Source: Xanthomonas sontii
Lineage (GTDB): Bacteria > Pseudomonadota > Gammaproteobacteria > Xanthomonadales > Xanthomonadaceae
DNA: 64,000 bases
Direction of reading: 5' to 3'
NCBI RefSeq assembly: GCF_040529055.1
Contig: NZ_CP132342.1
Coordinates: 2,912,001 to 2,976,000, forward strand
Part shown: positions 25,245-33,515 of the stretch, piece by piece
Layout of the letters: every line of letters begins with the position of its first letter
Position numbering within the stretch: the stretch's first letter is position 1
The notes under the pieces: model-generated
Seen by the model: only the letters and a program-made list of their open reading frames with translations
Told to the model about the DNA's origin: nothing
Databases searched by the model: none
Made by a program: the position numbers and the translations under genes

Positions 25245-26108
25245 ATGGAAAAAACCACCGGTGGCTGGATCAATGGATGTATCGGCGTGATGATTTTTGC
25301 GGGGTCGTTGCCCGCAACGCGCGTCGCGGTCGCCGATTTCTCCCCCGTGTTCCTGACCTGCGCCCGCGCCAGCATTGCCGCCGCGCTGGGGCTGGCGCTC
25401 CTGCTCGGGTTTCGGCAACCGCGTCCGCGCCGCGCCGAACTCCCCGCCTTGGCGATGACGGCGCTGGGGGTCGTGGCCGGATTTCCCCTGCTGACCGCAC
25501 TGGCGCTGCAGCACGTCACCTCGGCGCATTCCATCGTGTTCGTGGGCCTGCTGCCGTTGTGCACCGCCGTCTTCGCCGTGTTGCGCGCCGGCGAACGCCC
25601 GCGTCCACCGTTCTGGGTGTTCTCGCTGGCCGGTGCCTGCAGCGTCGTCGGCTATGCGGCGATCGGCGGGATCGACGCCTCGTGGCAGGGCGATCTGCTG
25701 ATGCTGGCCGCGGTGGTGCTGTGTGGGCTGGGCTATGCGGAGGGCGCGCGCCTGTCGCGCACGCTGGGCGGATGGCAGGTCATCTGTTGGGCGCTGGTGC
25801 TGTCGCTGCCGCTGATGGTGTCCCTGGCCTTGCTGACGCAGCCTGCGTCGTTCGGCACCGTGCGCATGCCGGCATGGCTTGGCCTGGGCTATGTCTCGCT
25901 GTTCAGCATGTTGATCGGCTTCGTGTTCTGGTACCGCGGCCTGGCGCAAGGCGGGATCGCGGCGGTCGGGCAACTGCAGTTGTTCCAGCCCTTCATCGGC
26001 TTGGGCCTGGCCGCGTTGCTGCTGCACGAAACGGTGCGCTGGACGATGCTGGCGGTGACCCTGGTCGCGATGGTCTGCGTGGCCGGCGCGAAACACTACG
26101 CCCGCTGA
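25245..26108 (+). CDS. EamA/RhaT-family (DMT) transporter
   Basis: A 287-residue integral membrane protein with about ten hydrophobic segments in two homologous five-helix EamA halves. The first half starts WINGCIGVMIFAGSLPATRVAVADFSP; the second contains LGLGYVSLFSMLIGFVFWYRGLAQ and ALLLHETVRWTMLAVTLVAM. Such proteins export amino acids or other metabolites. ATG 25245 is supported by AGAAGGAG at 25230-25237; an upstream ATG (25227) has no ribosome binding site. It is divergent from, and probably controlled by, the MocR regulator. Confidence 0.9.
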   Translation: MEKTTGGWINGCIGVMIFAGSLPATRVAVADFSPVFLTCARASIAAALGLALLLGFRQPRPRRAELPALAMTALGVVAGFPLLTALALQHVTSAHSIVFVGLLPLCTAVFAVLRAGERPRPPFWVFSLAGACSVVGYAAIGGIDASWQGDLLMLAAVVLCGLGYAEGARLSRTLGGWQVICWALVLSLPLMVSLALLTQPASFGTVRMPAWLGLGYVSLFSMLIGFVFWYRGLAQGGIAAVGQLQLFQPFIGLGLAALLLHETVRWTMLAVTLVAMVCVAGAKHYAR

Positions 26109-26119
26109 AACCGCGACCG

Positions 26120-26147
26120 CCCGGCAGGCGTTTGCACGCCTGCCGGG
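26120..26147. terminator. bidirectional hairpin between convergent genes
   Basis: A perfect 11-bp stem, CCCGGCAGGCG / CGCCTGCCGGG, with a 6-base loop lies between the EamA stop and the DUF2884 gene stop on the opposite strand. There is no long T-run, so it may work as a weak or Rho-assisted terminator. Confidence 0.55.
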
Positions 26148-26207
26148 TGGAGCGCGGACTCAGCGGGCGCTCGTGGACGATGGTCGCGGCAGCGTGGCTG
26201 CCGCCGA

Positions 26208-26768
26208 TTACGCGGCCGAGTGCTTGCAGTCGCTGACGTCGCTGTCTTCCAGCGTGGAATACGGACGGAACGCCGGCACCTTCTGCATCAGCGCATCCTG
26301 CGCGGCGCGCAGCGCGGCGACTTGGTCGCAGATCTTCAGCGCCGCCTGCTTGATCTTGTCGGCCTGCGCCTCGACCTGCGCGCCGATATGGTCGGTGTCG
26401 CCGCTGAGCACGCCGCTGATCGCATCGCCGGCCGCCTTCACGCCCAGTGCCGCGCCGGCCTTGCCGACTTCCACACCCTGCTTGCCGACCGCCTCGATCT
26501 GGCTGCGGTAGGCCAGCAACAGGCGCTGCTGCTCGGCGTCCAGCGCGACCGGCTTGCCGTCGATCAGCAGCTTGCCGTCGCGGGTGATGGTGGCCGGCGG
26601 CTGGCCATCGGCCTTCAGGGTGAGGTCGCCGTTGAGGAAGGTCAGGCTTTGCGCGCCACCGTGATCGACGACGACGCGGTCGTTCGACGAGGCCGAGCGC
26701 TGGCAGGCGCTGAGCGAGAACAGCACGGCCAGGGCGACGCCGGCCAGGGACAGGGAACGGTACTGCAT
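26208..26768 (-). CDS. YggN-like DUF2884 protein (predicted lipoprotein)
   Basis: A 186-residue protein with signal peptide MQYRSLSLAGVALAVLFSLSAC (lipobox LSAC, Cys22). The conserved part includes LTLKADGQPPATITRDGKLL and VALDAEQQRLLLAYRSQIEA, as in DUF2884/YggN. C-terminal helices follow (AQADKIKQAALKICDQVAALRAAQ). It is the last gene of the YtrA-ABC operon, 45 bases after the DUF4097 gene. The role is unknown; its position suggests an envelope function tied to the transporter. Confidence 0.82.
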   Translation of the reverse strand: MQYRSLSLAGVALAVLFSLSACQRSASSNDRVVVDHGGAQSLTFLNGDLTLKADGQPPATITRDGKLLIDGKPVALDAEQQRLLLAYRSQIEAVGKQGVEVGKAGAALGVKAAGDAISGVLSGDTDHIGAQVEAQADKIKQAALKICDQVAALRAAQDALMQKVPAFRPYSTLEDSDVSDCKHSAA

Positions 26769-26813
26769 GGGCGCGTCCTCGTGTGGATGTGGAAGGAGAA
26801 TCGGGTAGCAGGA

Positions 26814-27635
26814 TCAGCGCGGCTTGGGCAGGTTGACGCTGCCACGCACGCCGCGGTGGGTGACGTCGCCGCTGCCGACCTTCTGCACGCTCAGGTTGCC
26901 GCCGACGGTGCCGACATCCAGGTCGCCGGAGCCGACCGTCTGCACCGCGACATTGCCGGTGACGTCGCGCAGTTGCACGTCGCCGGAGCCGACGCTGTCG
27001 ACCTGCACGCTGCCGCGCACGCCGTGCACGGTCAGGTCGCCGGAGCCGACGGTGCCGACCTTGACGTCGCCGCCGACCTGATCGGCCTTGACGTCGCCCG
27101 AGCCCAGCGTCGGCAAAGCCACGCTGCCGACATTGCGCAGTTCGATGTCGCCGGAGCCGACCGTGGCGCTGACCGCGCCGCGAATGTTCTGCGCGTGCAG
27201 GTCGCCGGAGCCGACCTTGGCGTCGAGCGAGGCCACGCCGCTGATCTCGGCGTCGCCGGAGCCCAGTTGCAGCTGCACCGGCAGGTTGGCCGGGATGCTG
27301 CCGGCCACGTTGAGGTAGGCGTAGCGGTTGCCGACGCTGATGCCGTGGATCTTGCCCTCGTGCTTCAGCGTCACCACCAGGGTGTCGCCGTCGTGGCGCT
27401 GGCGCAGGGTCAGCTCCTTGAGCATGTCCGCGTCGGAGGCGCAGGCGCGGCCGCGCAGGGTGGAGTCGCCGCTGGCGCCGCTGAGCTTGAGGTCGTTCTG
27501 CTGCACGTCCAGCAGCACCGACTTGACGCCGGTCAGGTCCAGCTTCAGTTCGCGCGGTTCGGAATACTTGCAGTCGTCGGCCATGGCGACGGCCGGCAGC
27601 GACAGCAGGGCACACAGGGCGAGGGTCTTGCGCAT
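26814..27635 (-). CDS. DUF4097-type secreted beta-repeat protein (GSGD repeats)
   Basis: A 273-residue exported protein with signal peptide MRKTLALCALLSLPAVAMA. After an N-terminal region (DCKYSEPRELKLDLTGVKSV) come eight successive units of about 17-19 residues, each opening with (V/L)GSGD and continuing with alternating hydrophobic residues, such as VGSGDLTVHGVRGSVQVDS. This predicts a beta-solenoid of the DUF4097/DUF2807 kind. It lies 43 bases after the ABC permease and is followed by the DUF2884 gene. The function is unknown; a periplasmic or surface structural role is plausible. Confidence 0.8.
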   Translation of the reverse strand: MRKTLALCALLSLPAVAMADDCKYSEPRELKLDLTGVKSVLLDVQQNDLKLSGASGDSTLRGRACASDADMLKELTLRQRHDGDTLVVTLKHEGKIHGISVGNRYAYLNVAGSIPANLPVQLQLGSGDAEISGVASLDAKVGSGDLHAQNIRGAVSATVGSGDIELRNVGSVALPTLGSGDVKADQVGGDVKVGTVGSGDLTVHGVRGSVQVDSVGSGDVQLRDVTGNVAVQTVGSGDLDVGTVGGNLSVQKVGSGDVTHRGVRGSVNLPKPR

Positions 27636-27678
27636 CGGAAAACTCCTTGCGGAAAAGGGAAGAGAGACGGAGGTGCGA

Positions 27679-28671
27679 TCAGGCTTCGTCGCGCCAGCGG
27701 CGCACGTAGATCGCGGCGACGATGAAGGCCACGCCGACCGCGGCGCCGATCCAGATGTCGGGGTCGCGGAACAGCACCCAGCTGTCGCCGAGATGGATCG
27801 CATTGACCAGATCCTGCGGACCGCTGATGTGGGTCTCGGCCACCTGCTCGTTCAGCACCGGACCCCAGCTGCCGGGCAGCACGCTGAGCAGGCCGCGGTA
27901 GACCACGGTGTACCAGATCAGGTTGTGGTTGACATCGAGCATCGGCAGGATGCCCATCATGCTCGCCATCACGCAGCCCAGGATCGGGATCAGCACCGCC
28001 CACAGGAACGGCTTGCTGCGCGCCCAGGCCGAGCACAGCATCAGCCAGCCGATCGCCGGCAGCGACCACAGCACCTGCACCGGCAGTGCGGCCAGGACCA
28101 TGCCGATGATGCGCAGCGGGTGCGATTCGGTGAAGACCGCGGTGCTCTGCGGGATACCGTTGACCGACAGGGTCAGGGCGGTGACCACCCACAGTGCCAG
28201 ACCGATCAGCAGGCCGATGCCGATCGCCAGCAGCGGCGCCAGCAGCAGCGCCCAGGCGGCCTTGGACAGCACGGTGCCGGTGTCCGACAGCGGCAGCGAC
28301 TTCCAGAACAGCACGCTGCGGTCGCGGCGGTCGTCGTACAGCGCGCCCAGCGCGTAGAAGAACACCACGAAGCCGACCACGATGCAGGCCAGGATCACCC
28401 CGGCGAGCATGGTGCCGTCGCCGACCGCGCCGATGATCTGGTGGGCATTGTTGGCCTGGCCTTCCCATTGCACATCGTTCAGACGTACGCCGCCGCCGTG
28501 GTTGCGGCCGGCGATGCTGCCGATGATCGACAGCACCGTGTACAGGGTGGCGACGATGCCGCCGGTAATGACCGGGGCCCACAGGAAACCGCCGCGGTGT
28601 TCCCAGAACTCGCGCTTGAGCAGCCACTTGAAGGTGGACACGGGAGAGATCGATTTGGCGGGAGCGTTCAT
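27679..28671 (-). CDS. ABC transporter permease subunit
   Basis: A 330-residue membrane protein with about six hydrophobic segments: near 30-55, 88-112 (AGVILACIVVGFVVFFYALGA), 140-170, 188-215, 222-245 and 307-323. A large loop lies between segments 5 and 6, and an Asp/Arg-rich cytoplasmic loop follows segment 2 (LYDDRRDRSVLFWKSLPLS), typical of ABC-2-like permeases in YtrA-regulated clusters. Its start overlaps the stop of the ATPase gene (ATGA). The substrate is unknown. Confidence 0.85.
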   Translation of the reverse strand: MNAPAKSISPVSTFKWLLKREFWEHRGGFLWAPVITGGIVATLYTVLSIIGSIAGRNHGGGVRLNDVQWEGQANNAHQIIGAVGDGTMLAGVILACIVVGFVVFFYALGALYDDRRDRSVLFWKSLPLSDTGTVLSKAAWALLLAPLLAIGIGLLIGLALWVVTALTLSVNGIPQSTAVFTESHPLRIIGMVLAALPVQVLWSLPAIGWLMLCSAWARSKPFLWAVLIPILGCVMASMMGILPMLDVNHNLIWYTVVYRGLLSVLPGSWGPVLNEQVAETHISGPQDLVNAIHLGDSWVLFRDPDIWIGAAVGVAFIVAAIYVRRWRDEA

Positions 28672-29549
28672 GCGTAGGTGCCCTTCATGATGGCGACGAA
28701 CAGGTCGGCCAGGCCGGGGGTGCGGGTTTCGCCGAGTGCGGTCAGCTGCGCCTGCGGCACGCCGTCGTACAGGAACACCGACTTGCCGAACGGCAGGCCG
28801 CGTTCGTCGATCGGCTGCAGCGCGCGCGCCGCCTCGATGCGCTCGGCCGGCACCAGCAGTTCGGTGTAGCGGGTGGCCATGTGCTCCATGTCGGCGCTGA
28901 GCACGATGCGACCGTCGCGGATGAACAGCACGTCGGTGAGGATGTGCTCGATCTCCTCCACCTGGTGGGTGGTGATGACGATGGTCTTCTGCTCGTCGAA
29001 GTAGTCTTCCAGCAGGCGCTGGTAGAACTCCTTGCGGTACAGGATGTCCAGGCCCAGGGTCGGCTCGTCCAGCACCAGCAGGCGCGCGTCGATCGCCATG
29101 ACCAGGGCCAGGTGCAGTTGCACGATCATGCCCTTGGACATCTCGCGCACCCGCAGCTTGGGCGAGAGCTTGGTGTTGGCCAGGAAGCGCTCGCACTTGG
29201 CGCGATCGAAGCGCGGATGCACGCCGGCGACGAAGTCGATCGCCTCGCTGACCCGCATCCAGCGCGGCAGCACCGCCACGTCGGCGATGAAGCACACCTC
29301 GTTCATCAGCGCGTCGCGCTGCTTGCGCGGGTCCATGCCCAGCACGCGCAGTTCGCCTTCCACGGCGGTCAGGCCCAGCACCGCCTTCAGCGCGGTGGTC
29401 TTGCCGGCACCGTTGGGGCCGATCAGGCCGACGATGCGGCCCGGCGCGATGGCGAAAGACGCATCGGCCAGCGCCGGCTTGTTGTTGTAGGTCTTGCGCA
29501 ACCCCTGCGCGTAGACGACGGATTCGGATGCGGCGACAGCGGCAGTCAT
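28668..29549 (-). CDS. ABC transporter ATP-binding protein
   Basis: A 293-residue ATPase with Walker A GPNGAGKTT at 44-52, Walker B RLLVLDEPTLGLD near 156-168 and the switch histidine in VITTHQVEEIEH. The signature motif is unusual: in place of LSGGQ the sequence reads MSKGMIVQLHLALVMA near 137-152, as in the YtrB/YxlF-like group of ABC-2 ATPases. A C-terminal extension of ~80 residues follows the fold. It starts inside the stop of the GntR gene (ATGA) and its stop overlaps the permease start, giving a translationally coupled trio. Confidence 0.9.
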   Translation of the reverse strand: MTAAVAASESVVYAQGLRKTYNNKPALADASFAIAPGRIVGLIGPNGAGKTTALKAVLGLTAVEGELRVLGMDPRKQRDALMNEVCFIADVAVLPRWMRVSEAIDFVAGVHPRFDRAKCERFLANTKLSPKLRVREMSKGMIVQLHLALVMAIDARLLVLDEPTLGLDILYRKEFYQRLLEDYFDEQKTIVITTHQVEEIEHILTDVLFIRDGRIVLSADMEHMATRYTELLVPAERIEAARALQPIDERGLPFGKSVFLYDGVPQAQLTALGETRTPGLADLFVAIMKGTYA

Positions 29550-29908
29550 GGCGTTTTCCCCGGTGGCAACAAGTCTTGCAGTGTCAGGCCCAGGCGCTGG
29601 ATGCGTTCCAGCACCAGGGGCCACTCTTCGTTGAGGAAGCGCTCGCGCTCGCTGCCGCGCAGCTTCTGCGCCGCTTCCTCGGTCATGAACATGCCCAGCC
29701 CGCGGCGCTTCTCGACCAGGGCCTCGTCGGCCAGTTCCTGGTAGGCGCGCGAGACGGTGATCGGATTGAGCTGGTACTCGGCAGCCACCTGGCGCACCGA
29801 GGGCAGGGCGTCGCCGGGCTTGAGGATGCCGTCGAGCATCATCGCGATGACGCGCTCCTTCAGCTGGCGGTAGATCGGAGCGCCGTCGCTCCATTGGATA
29901 TCGCTCAT
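29546..29908 (-). CDS. YtrA-subfamily GntR transcriptional regulator
   Basis: A 120-residue regulator comprising a GntR winged helix (PIYRQLKERVIAMMLDG, then LPSVRQVAAEYQLNPITVSR, then LVEKRRGLGMFM) and only a short ~45-residue helical dimerisation tail. This defines the YtrA subfamily, which has no large effector domain. Such regulators normally repress their own operon with adjacent ABC genes. A 24-bp palindrome over the operon promoter (30177-30200) is the likely binding site. The start lies 2 bases after the stop of the small upstream gene. Confidence 0.92.
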   Translation of the reverse strand: MSDIQWSDGAPIYRQLKERVIAMMLDGILKPGDALPSVRQVAAEYQLNPITVSRAYQELADEALVEKRRGLGMFMTEEAAQKLRGSERERFLNEEWPLVLERIQRLGLTLQDLLPPGKTP

Positions 29909-29910
29909 GG

Positions 29911-30153
29911 TCAGCTCCGTGGGCGCAGGGTGCGCGCGAAGGAGAAATAAGGCACGGACAGCGAAGCCCGCAGACGCCGCACCGCCGGGACGGTGGAAGG
30001 TGCGGCGCCGGCGGCGCTGTCGTCGTGCGGCGTGCTGGCGCCATAATCCAGCGGCCGTCCCTGGTGGCGTTGGGCGCCGATCCAGCTCGCGCAGAGCAGG
30101 GTGCCGACGATGACCAGGGCCGGAAGACTGCGCTGGAGGCGTTTGAGATTCAT
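29911..30153 (-). CDS. small membrane/exported protein leading the YtrA operon
   Basis: An 80-residue protein, MNLKRLQRSLPALVIVGTLL..., with a basic N-terminus and one hydrophobic segment (about 11-26) that could be an anchor or signal peptide. An Ala/Pro/Asp-rich middle and an Arg/Ser-rich C-terminus follow. I do not recognise a family. The coding call rests on its tight position: the frame begins right behind the promoter/operator and stops 2 bases before the gntR start. Homologues in the same position would confirm it. Confidence 0.6.
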   Translation of the reverse strand: MNLKRLQRSLPALVIVGTLLCASWIGAQRHQGRPLDYGASTPHDDSAAGAAPSTVPAVRRLRASLSVPYFSFARTLRPRS

Positions 30154-30176
30154 CGTGGGACCTGCTCTGGGTGAGT

Positions 30177-30200
30177 GGTGTTGTATTTAACTATAACACC
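30177..30200. promoter_or_regulatory. 24-bp palindrome, candidate YtrA operator
   Basis: GGTGTTGTA-N6-TATAACACC, with arms matching at 8 of 9 positions. It covers the -10 box of the minus-strand promoter, an ideal place for a repressor. It also lies upstream of the divergent glutathione peroxidase gene. Regulator assignment is by proximity. Confidence 0.65.
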
Positions 30201-30217
30201 GTTACACGGCATGTCAA
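30190..30217 (-). promoter_or_regulatory. sigma-70 promoter of the YtrA-ABC operon
   Basis: On the minus strand, TTGACA (complement of 30212-30217) and TATAGT (complement of 30190-30195) are 16 bases apart. It is among the closest to consensus promoters I find in the window and lies about 40 bases before the first gene of the operon. Confidence 0.75.
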
Positions 30218-30282
30218 CACGCTGCAGACCCAAATTCCGACCTGGTCGTGCGTCACTCCCTTCTTCTACTCGACGGTGCCCC

Positions 30283-30849
30283 ATGAAACTTTCCAAGCGT
30301 CTGTTTTTCCTCGCGATCCTGGCCGCTGCCGGCACCGTCGGCAGTGCCTGGGCCGGCTCTCTGCTGGACCGGGACTACCGTCCGCTGGCCGGCAAGGAGA
30401 AGGTGAACCTGAACAAGACCTACGGCGGCAAGGTGCTGCTGGTGGTCAACACCGCCAGCAAGTGCGGCTACACCCCGCAGTACGACGGCCTGGAGAAGCT
30501 GCAGCAGCAGTACGCGGCGCATGGCTTCAGCGTGCTCGGCTTCCCATCCAACGACTTCAAGGGCCAGGAGCCCGGATCGGAGAAGCAGATCCAGGAATTC
30601 TGCACGCTCACCTACGGGGTGAAGTTTCCGATGTTCGAGAAGGTGCACGTGATCGGCGACGATGCGACGCCGCTGTACAAGCAACTGACCCAGGCCACCG
30701 GCGTGGCGCCGGGCTGGAATTTCCACAAGTATCTGATCGCGCGCGATGGGCGCGTGGTCGCGCAATTCCCGAGCAAGGTCACGCCGGACGATCCGGCCTT
30801 GCGCAGTGCCATCGAACGCGAACTGAAAGCGCAGCCGGCGTCGCACTGA
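30283..30849 (+). CDS. periplasmic glutathione peroxidase-family protein
   Basis: A 188-residue thiol peroxidase with an N-terminal signal peptide (MKLSKRLFFLAILAAAGTVGSAWA). The catalytic set is visible: Cys in NTASKCGYTPQY, Gln in SNDFKGQEPG, and Trp/Asn in GWNFHKYL. It uses Cys rather than selenocysteine and would reduce hydroperoxides, probably with thioredoxin-like donors in the periplasm. ATG 30283 is chosen because the signal peptide starts there. The gene is divergent from the YtrA operon and shares its control region. Confidence 0.9.
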   Translation: MKLSKRLFFLAILAAAGTVGSAWAGSLLDRDYRPLAGKEKVNLNKTYGGKVLLVVNTASKCGYTPQYDGLEKLQQQYAAHGFSVLGFPSNDFKGQEPGSEKQIQEFCTLTYGVKFPMFEKVHVIGDDATPLYKQLTQATGVAPGWNFHKYLIARDGRVVAQFPSKVTPDDPALRSAIERELKAQPASH

Positions 30850-30949
30850 AAGCGGGTCAACATCTCGGCCGCACATGCGACAATGCCGGCCTCTGTCTGC
30901 GCCAGTTCGGCGCGTCCAGTTCACAGTTCACTTCCAGGGAAAGTAGCGA

Positions 30950-31900
30950 ATGAAGATGGGAATGCGCGGCGCCGTGGCGTCGCTGGTGGTGGGGATGGCG
31001 ATGGTCGCCGGTCACGCGTCCGCGCAGGCGCCGGCGGCCGGCGGCACGGCGACGACGCTGAGCACCGAGAAGCAGAAGGTCAGCTACGCGATCGGCATGG
31101 ATGTGGCGCGTTCGTTCGAGCCCATCGCCCAGGACATCGACGTGGACGCGATGCAGCGCGCGATCGAGAACGCCTTCAAGCAGGGCAAGCCGCTGCTGTC
31201 CGATGAGCAGACCCAGGCCACCGATACCGCGCTGCGCACGCAGCTGGCCGCGCGCAACGGCCAGCCGGTGCCGGGCATGGCGCCGGGCACGCAGCCGCCG
31301 CCGGTGTCCAAGGAGAACGTGGGCCTGATGCTGGGCGACCGTGCGGTCGGTCCGTCGCTGGCGCGGATCCAGAACGACATCGATCTGCCGACGCTGATGG
31401 GCGCGGTGCGCACGGTGTTCGCCAAGGGCCAGACCGCGATGACCCAGGAGCAGGCGATGGCCACGCTGCAGGCCTTCGGTGCGTCCAAGCAGGCCGCGGT
31501 GGCGACCAAGAACAAGCAGGAAGGCAATGCCTTCCTGGCGCAGAACAAGAACCAGAAGGGCGTGATCACCACCCCGTCCGGCCTGCAGTACATGGTGCTG
31601 CGCGAAGGCAGCGGCGCGCGGCCCACGTCCAGCAGCAAGGTGCGGGTGAACTACGAGGGCAAGCTGCTCGACGGCACCGTCTTCGACAGCTCCTACAAGA
31701 ACGGCCAGCCGGCCGAGTTCGCGCTGAACCAGGTCGTGCCGGGCTGGAGCGAGGGCGTGGCGCTGATGCCGGTGGGGTCCAAGTACCGCTTCTGGATTCC
31801 GTCCAATCTGGGCTACGGCCCGCAGGGAATGCCGGGCAGCCCGATCGGCCCGGATGCGATGTTGACCTTCGACGTGGAACTTTTGAACATCCTTCAATAA
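30950..31900 (+). CDS. FKBP-type peptidyl-prolyl isomerase (Mip/FkpA-like), exported
   Basis: A 316-residue periplasmic or outer-membrane foldase with signal peptide MKMGMRGAVASLVVGMAMVAG...ASA. The helical FKBP_N dimerisation region appears twice: VSYAIGMDVARSFEPIAQDI...KQGKPLLSDEQ and VGLMLGDRAVGPSLARIQND...AKGQTAMTQEQ. A long helix and the C-terminal FKBP domain (about 205-316) follow, with VRVNYEGKLLDGTVFDSSY, VPGWSEGVALMPVGSKYRFW and the terminal LTFDVELLNI. The N-terminal duplication makes it longer than classical Mip proteins (~230). It lies 15 bases before ugd. Confidence 0.9.
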   Translation: MKMGMRGAVASLVVGMAMVAGHASAQAPAAGGTATTLSTEKQKVSYAIGMDVARSFEPIAQDIDVDAMQRAIENAFKQGKPLLSDEQTQATDTALRTQLAARNGQPVPGMAPGTQPPPVSKENVGLMLGDRAVGPSLARIQNDIDLPTLMGAVRTVFAKGQTAMTQEQAMATLQAFGASKQAAVATKNKQEGNAFLAQNKNQKGVITTPSGLQYMVLREGSGARPTSSSKVRVNYEGKLLDGTVFDSSYKNGQPAEFALNQVVPGWSEGVALMPVGSKYRFWIPSNLGYGPQGMPGSPIGPDAMLTFDVELLNILQ

Positions 31901-31915
31901 CCGAAAGGAGATTAC

Positions 31916-33262
31916 ATGCGCGTAGCGATATTCGGCACCGGCTATGTCGGGCTCGTCACCGGAACCTGTCTGGCCGAAGTCGGCCACCATGTGGTGTGCG
32001 TAGACATCGACCAGGCCAAGGTGGATGGGCTCAACAAGGGCGTGGTCCCGATTTACGAGCCTGGCCTCTCGCCGATGGTCAAGGCCAATCACGCCGCACG
32101 GAGGCTGTTCTTCACCACCGATGCGGCCAGCGCCATCGCGCATGGGGATATCGTGTTCATCGCCGTCGGCACGCCGCCGGACGAGGACGGTAGCGCAGAT
32201 CTGCAGTACGTGCTGGCGGTGGCCCGTACCATCGGCCAGCACATCCAGGGGCCGACCATCGTGGTCAACAAGTCGACGGTGCCGGTCGGCACCGCCGACA
32301 AGGTGCGCGCGGCGATCGCCGCCGAGCTGGAAGCGCGCGGCGAGGCGATCGAGTTCGACGTGGTCTCCAACCCGGAGTTCCTGAAGGAAGGCGATGCCGT
32401 CGCCGATTGCATGCGCCCGGACCGCATCGTCATCGGTAGCAGCAAGCCCGGCTCGGCCGCGCGCCTGCGTCGCCTGTACGCGCCGTTCAATCGCAACCAC
32501 GACCGCATCGTGGAGATGGACGTGCGCTCGGCCGAACTGACCAAGTACGCGGCCAACGCGATGCTGGCGACCAAGATCAGTTTCATGAACGAGATCGCCA
32601 ACATCGCCGAGCGCGTCGGTGCCGACGTGGAGAAGGTGCGCCAGGGCATCGGCTCGGATCCGCGCATCGGTTGGCACTTCATCTACCCGGGTGCCGGCTA
32701 CGGCGGCTCGTGCTTCCCCAAGGACGTGCAGGCGCTGGCGCGTACCGCGCAGCAGGTCGGGCATGCGCCCCGGCTGCTGGATGCGGTGGAAGCGGTCAAC
32801 GAGGCGCAGAAGGGCCATCTGTACGAGCTGATCCAGCGCCACTACGGTGCGGCGCAGTCGCTGAAGGGCAAGACCTTCGCGGTGTGGGGCCTGGCCTTCA
32901 AGCCCAACACCGACGACATGCGTGCCGCCTCCAGCCGCCGCCTGCTGGCGCAACTGTGGGAGGCGGGCGCGACGGTGCGTGCCTACGATCCGGAGGCGAC
33001 CGACGAGGCCAAGCGCATCTTCGGCGAGCGCGCCGATCTGCATTTCTGCGACGATGCCTTCGACGCGCTGGAAGGCGCCGATGCGCTGGCGGTGGTCACC
33101 GAGTGGAAGCAGTTCCGCAGCCCCGACTTCACCCGCATGAAGGAGCTGATCGGCGATGCGGTGGTGTTCGACGGCCGCAATCTCTACGATCCGCAGGAAA
33201 TCGAGAGCTTCGGCCTGGCGTACTACGGCATCGGCCGCGGACGTTCGATCCATGCAGCATGA
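31916..33262 (+). CDS. ugd: UDP-glucose 6-dehydrogenase
   Basis: The 448-residue enzyme oxidises UDP-glucose twice to UDP-glucuronate, a precursor for exopolysaccharide such as xanthan and for lipid modification. It shows the NAD-binding [18 protein letters not shown] at 7-24, [21 protein letters not shown], the catalytic Cys in [13 protein letters not shown] near 258-270, and the C-terminal UDP-binding [23 protein letters not shown] at 31902-31908 gives a good ribosome binding site. slyX overlaps its end by 11 bases. Confidence 0.97.
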   Translation: MRVAIFGTGYVGLVTGTCLAEVGHHVVCVDIDQAKVDGLNKGVVPIYEPGLSPMVKANHAARRLFFTTDAASAIAHGDIVFIAVGTPPDEDGSADLQYVLAVARTIGQHIQGPTIVVNKSTVPVGTADKVRAAIAAELEARGEAIEFDVVSNPEFLKEGDAVADCMRPDRIVIGSSKPGSAARLRRLYAPFNRNHDRIVEMDVRSAELTKYAANAMLATKISFMNEIANIAERVGADVEKVRQGIGSDPRIGWHFIYPGAGYGGSCFPKDVQALARTAQQVGHAPRLLDAVEAVNEAQKGHLYELIQRHYGAAQSLKGKTFAVWGLAFKPNTDDMRAASSRRLLAQLWEAGATVRAYDPEATDEAKRIFGERADLHFCDDAFDALEGADALAVVTEWKQFRSPDFTRMKELIGDAVVFDGRNLYDPQEIESFGLAYYGIGRGRSIHAA

Positions 33263-33488
33263 TTTTTCCACCCAGGATCGGTTGCTGGAAAACCGCCTGA
33301 TCGAGCTGGAAACGCGCCTCTCCTTCCAGGAGCAGGCGCTGTCGGAAATGAGCGATGCCCTGGCCGAAGCGCGTATCGAAAGCCAGCGCAACGCCGAGTT
33401 GCTGCGTCACCTGCTCGAAGATCTGGGCAAGGTGCGCAGCACGCTCTACGCCGATCCGGCCGACGAACCGCCGCCGCCGCATTACTGA
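33252..33488 (+). CDS. slyX: SlyX family protein
   Basis: A 78-residue coiled-coil protein: [20 protein letters not shown] and [20 protein letters not shown] form two helices, followed by a Pro-rich tail ending EPPPPHY, as in SlyX. The molecular role is unknown. The start lies inside the end of ugd (11-base overlap) in another frame, which supports ATG 33252 and co-translation. Confidence 0.88.
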   Translation: MQHDFSTQDRLLENRLIELETRLSFQEQALSEMSDALAEARIESQRNAELLRHLLEDLGKVRSTLYADPADEPPPPHY

Positions 33489-33515
33489 TCCCCCGAACCG
33501 ACCGATGCCGTCCCG

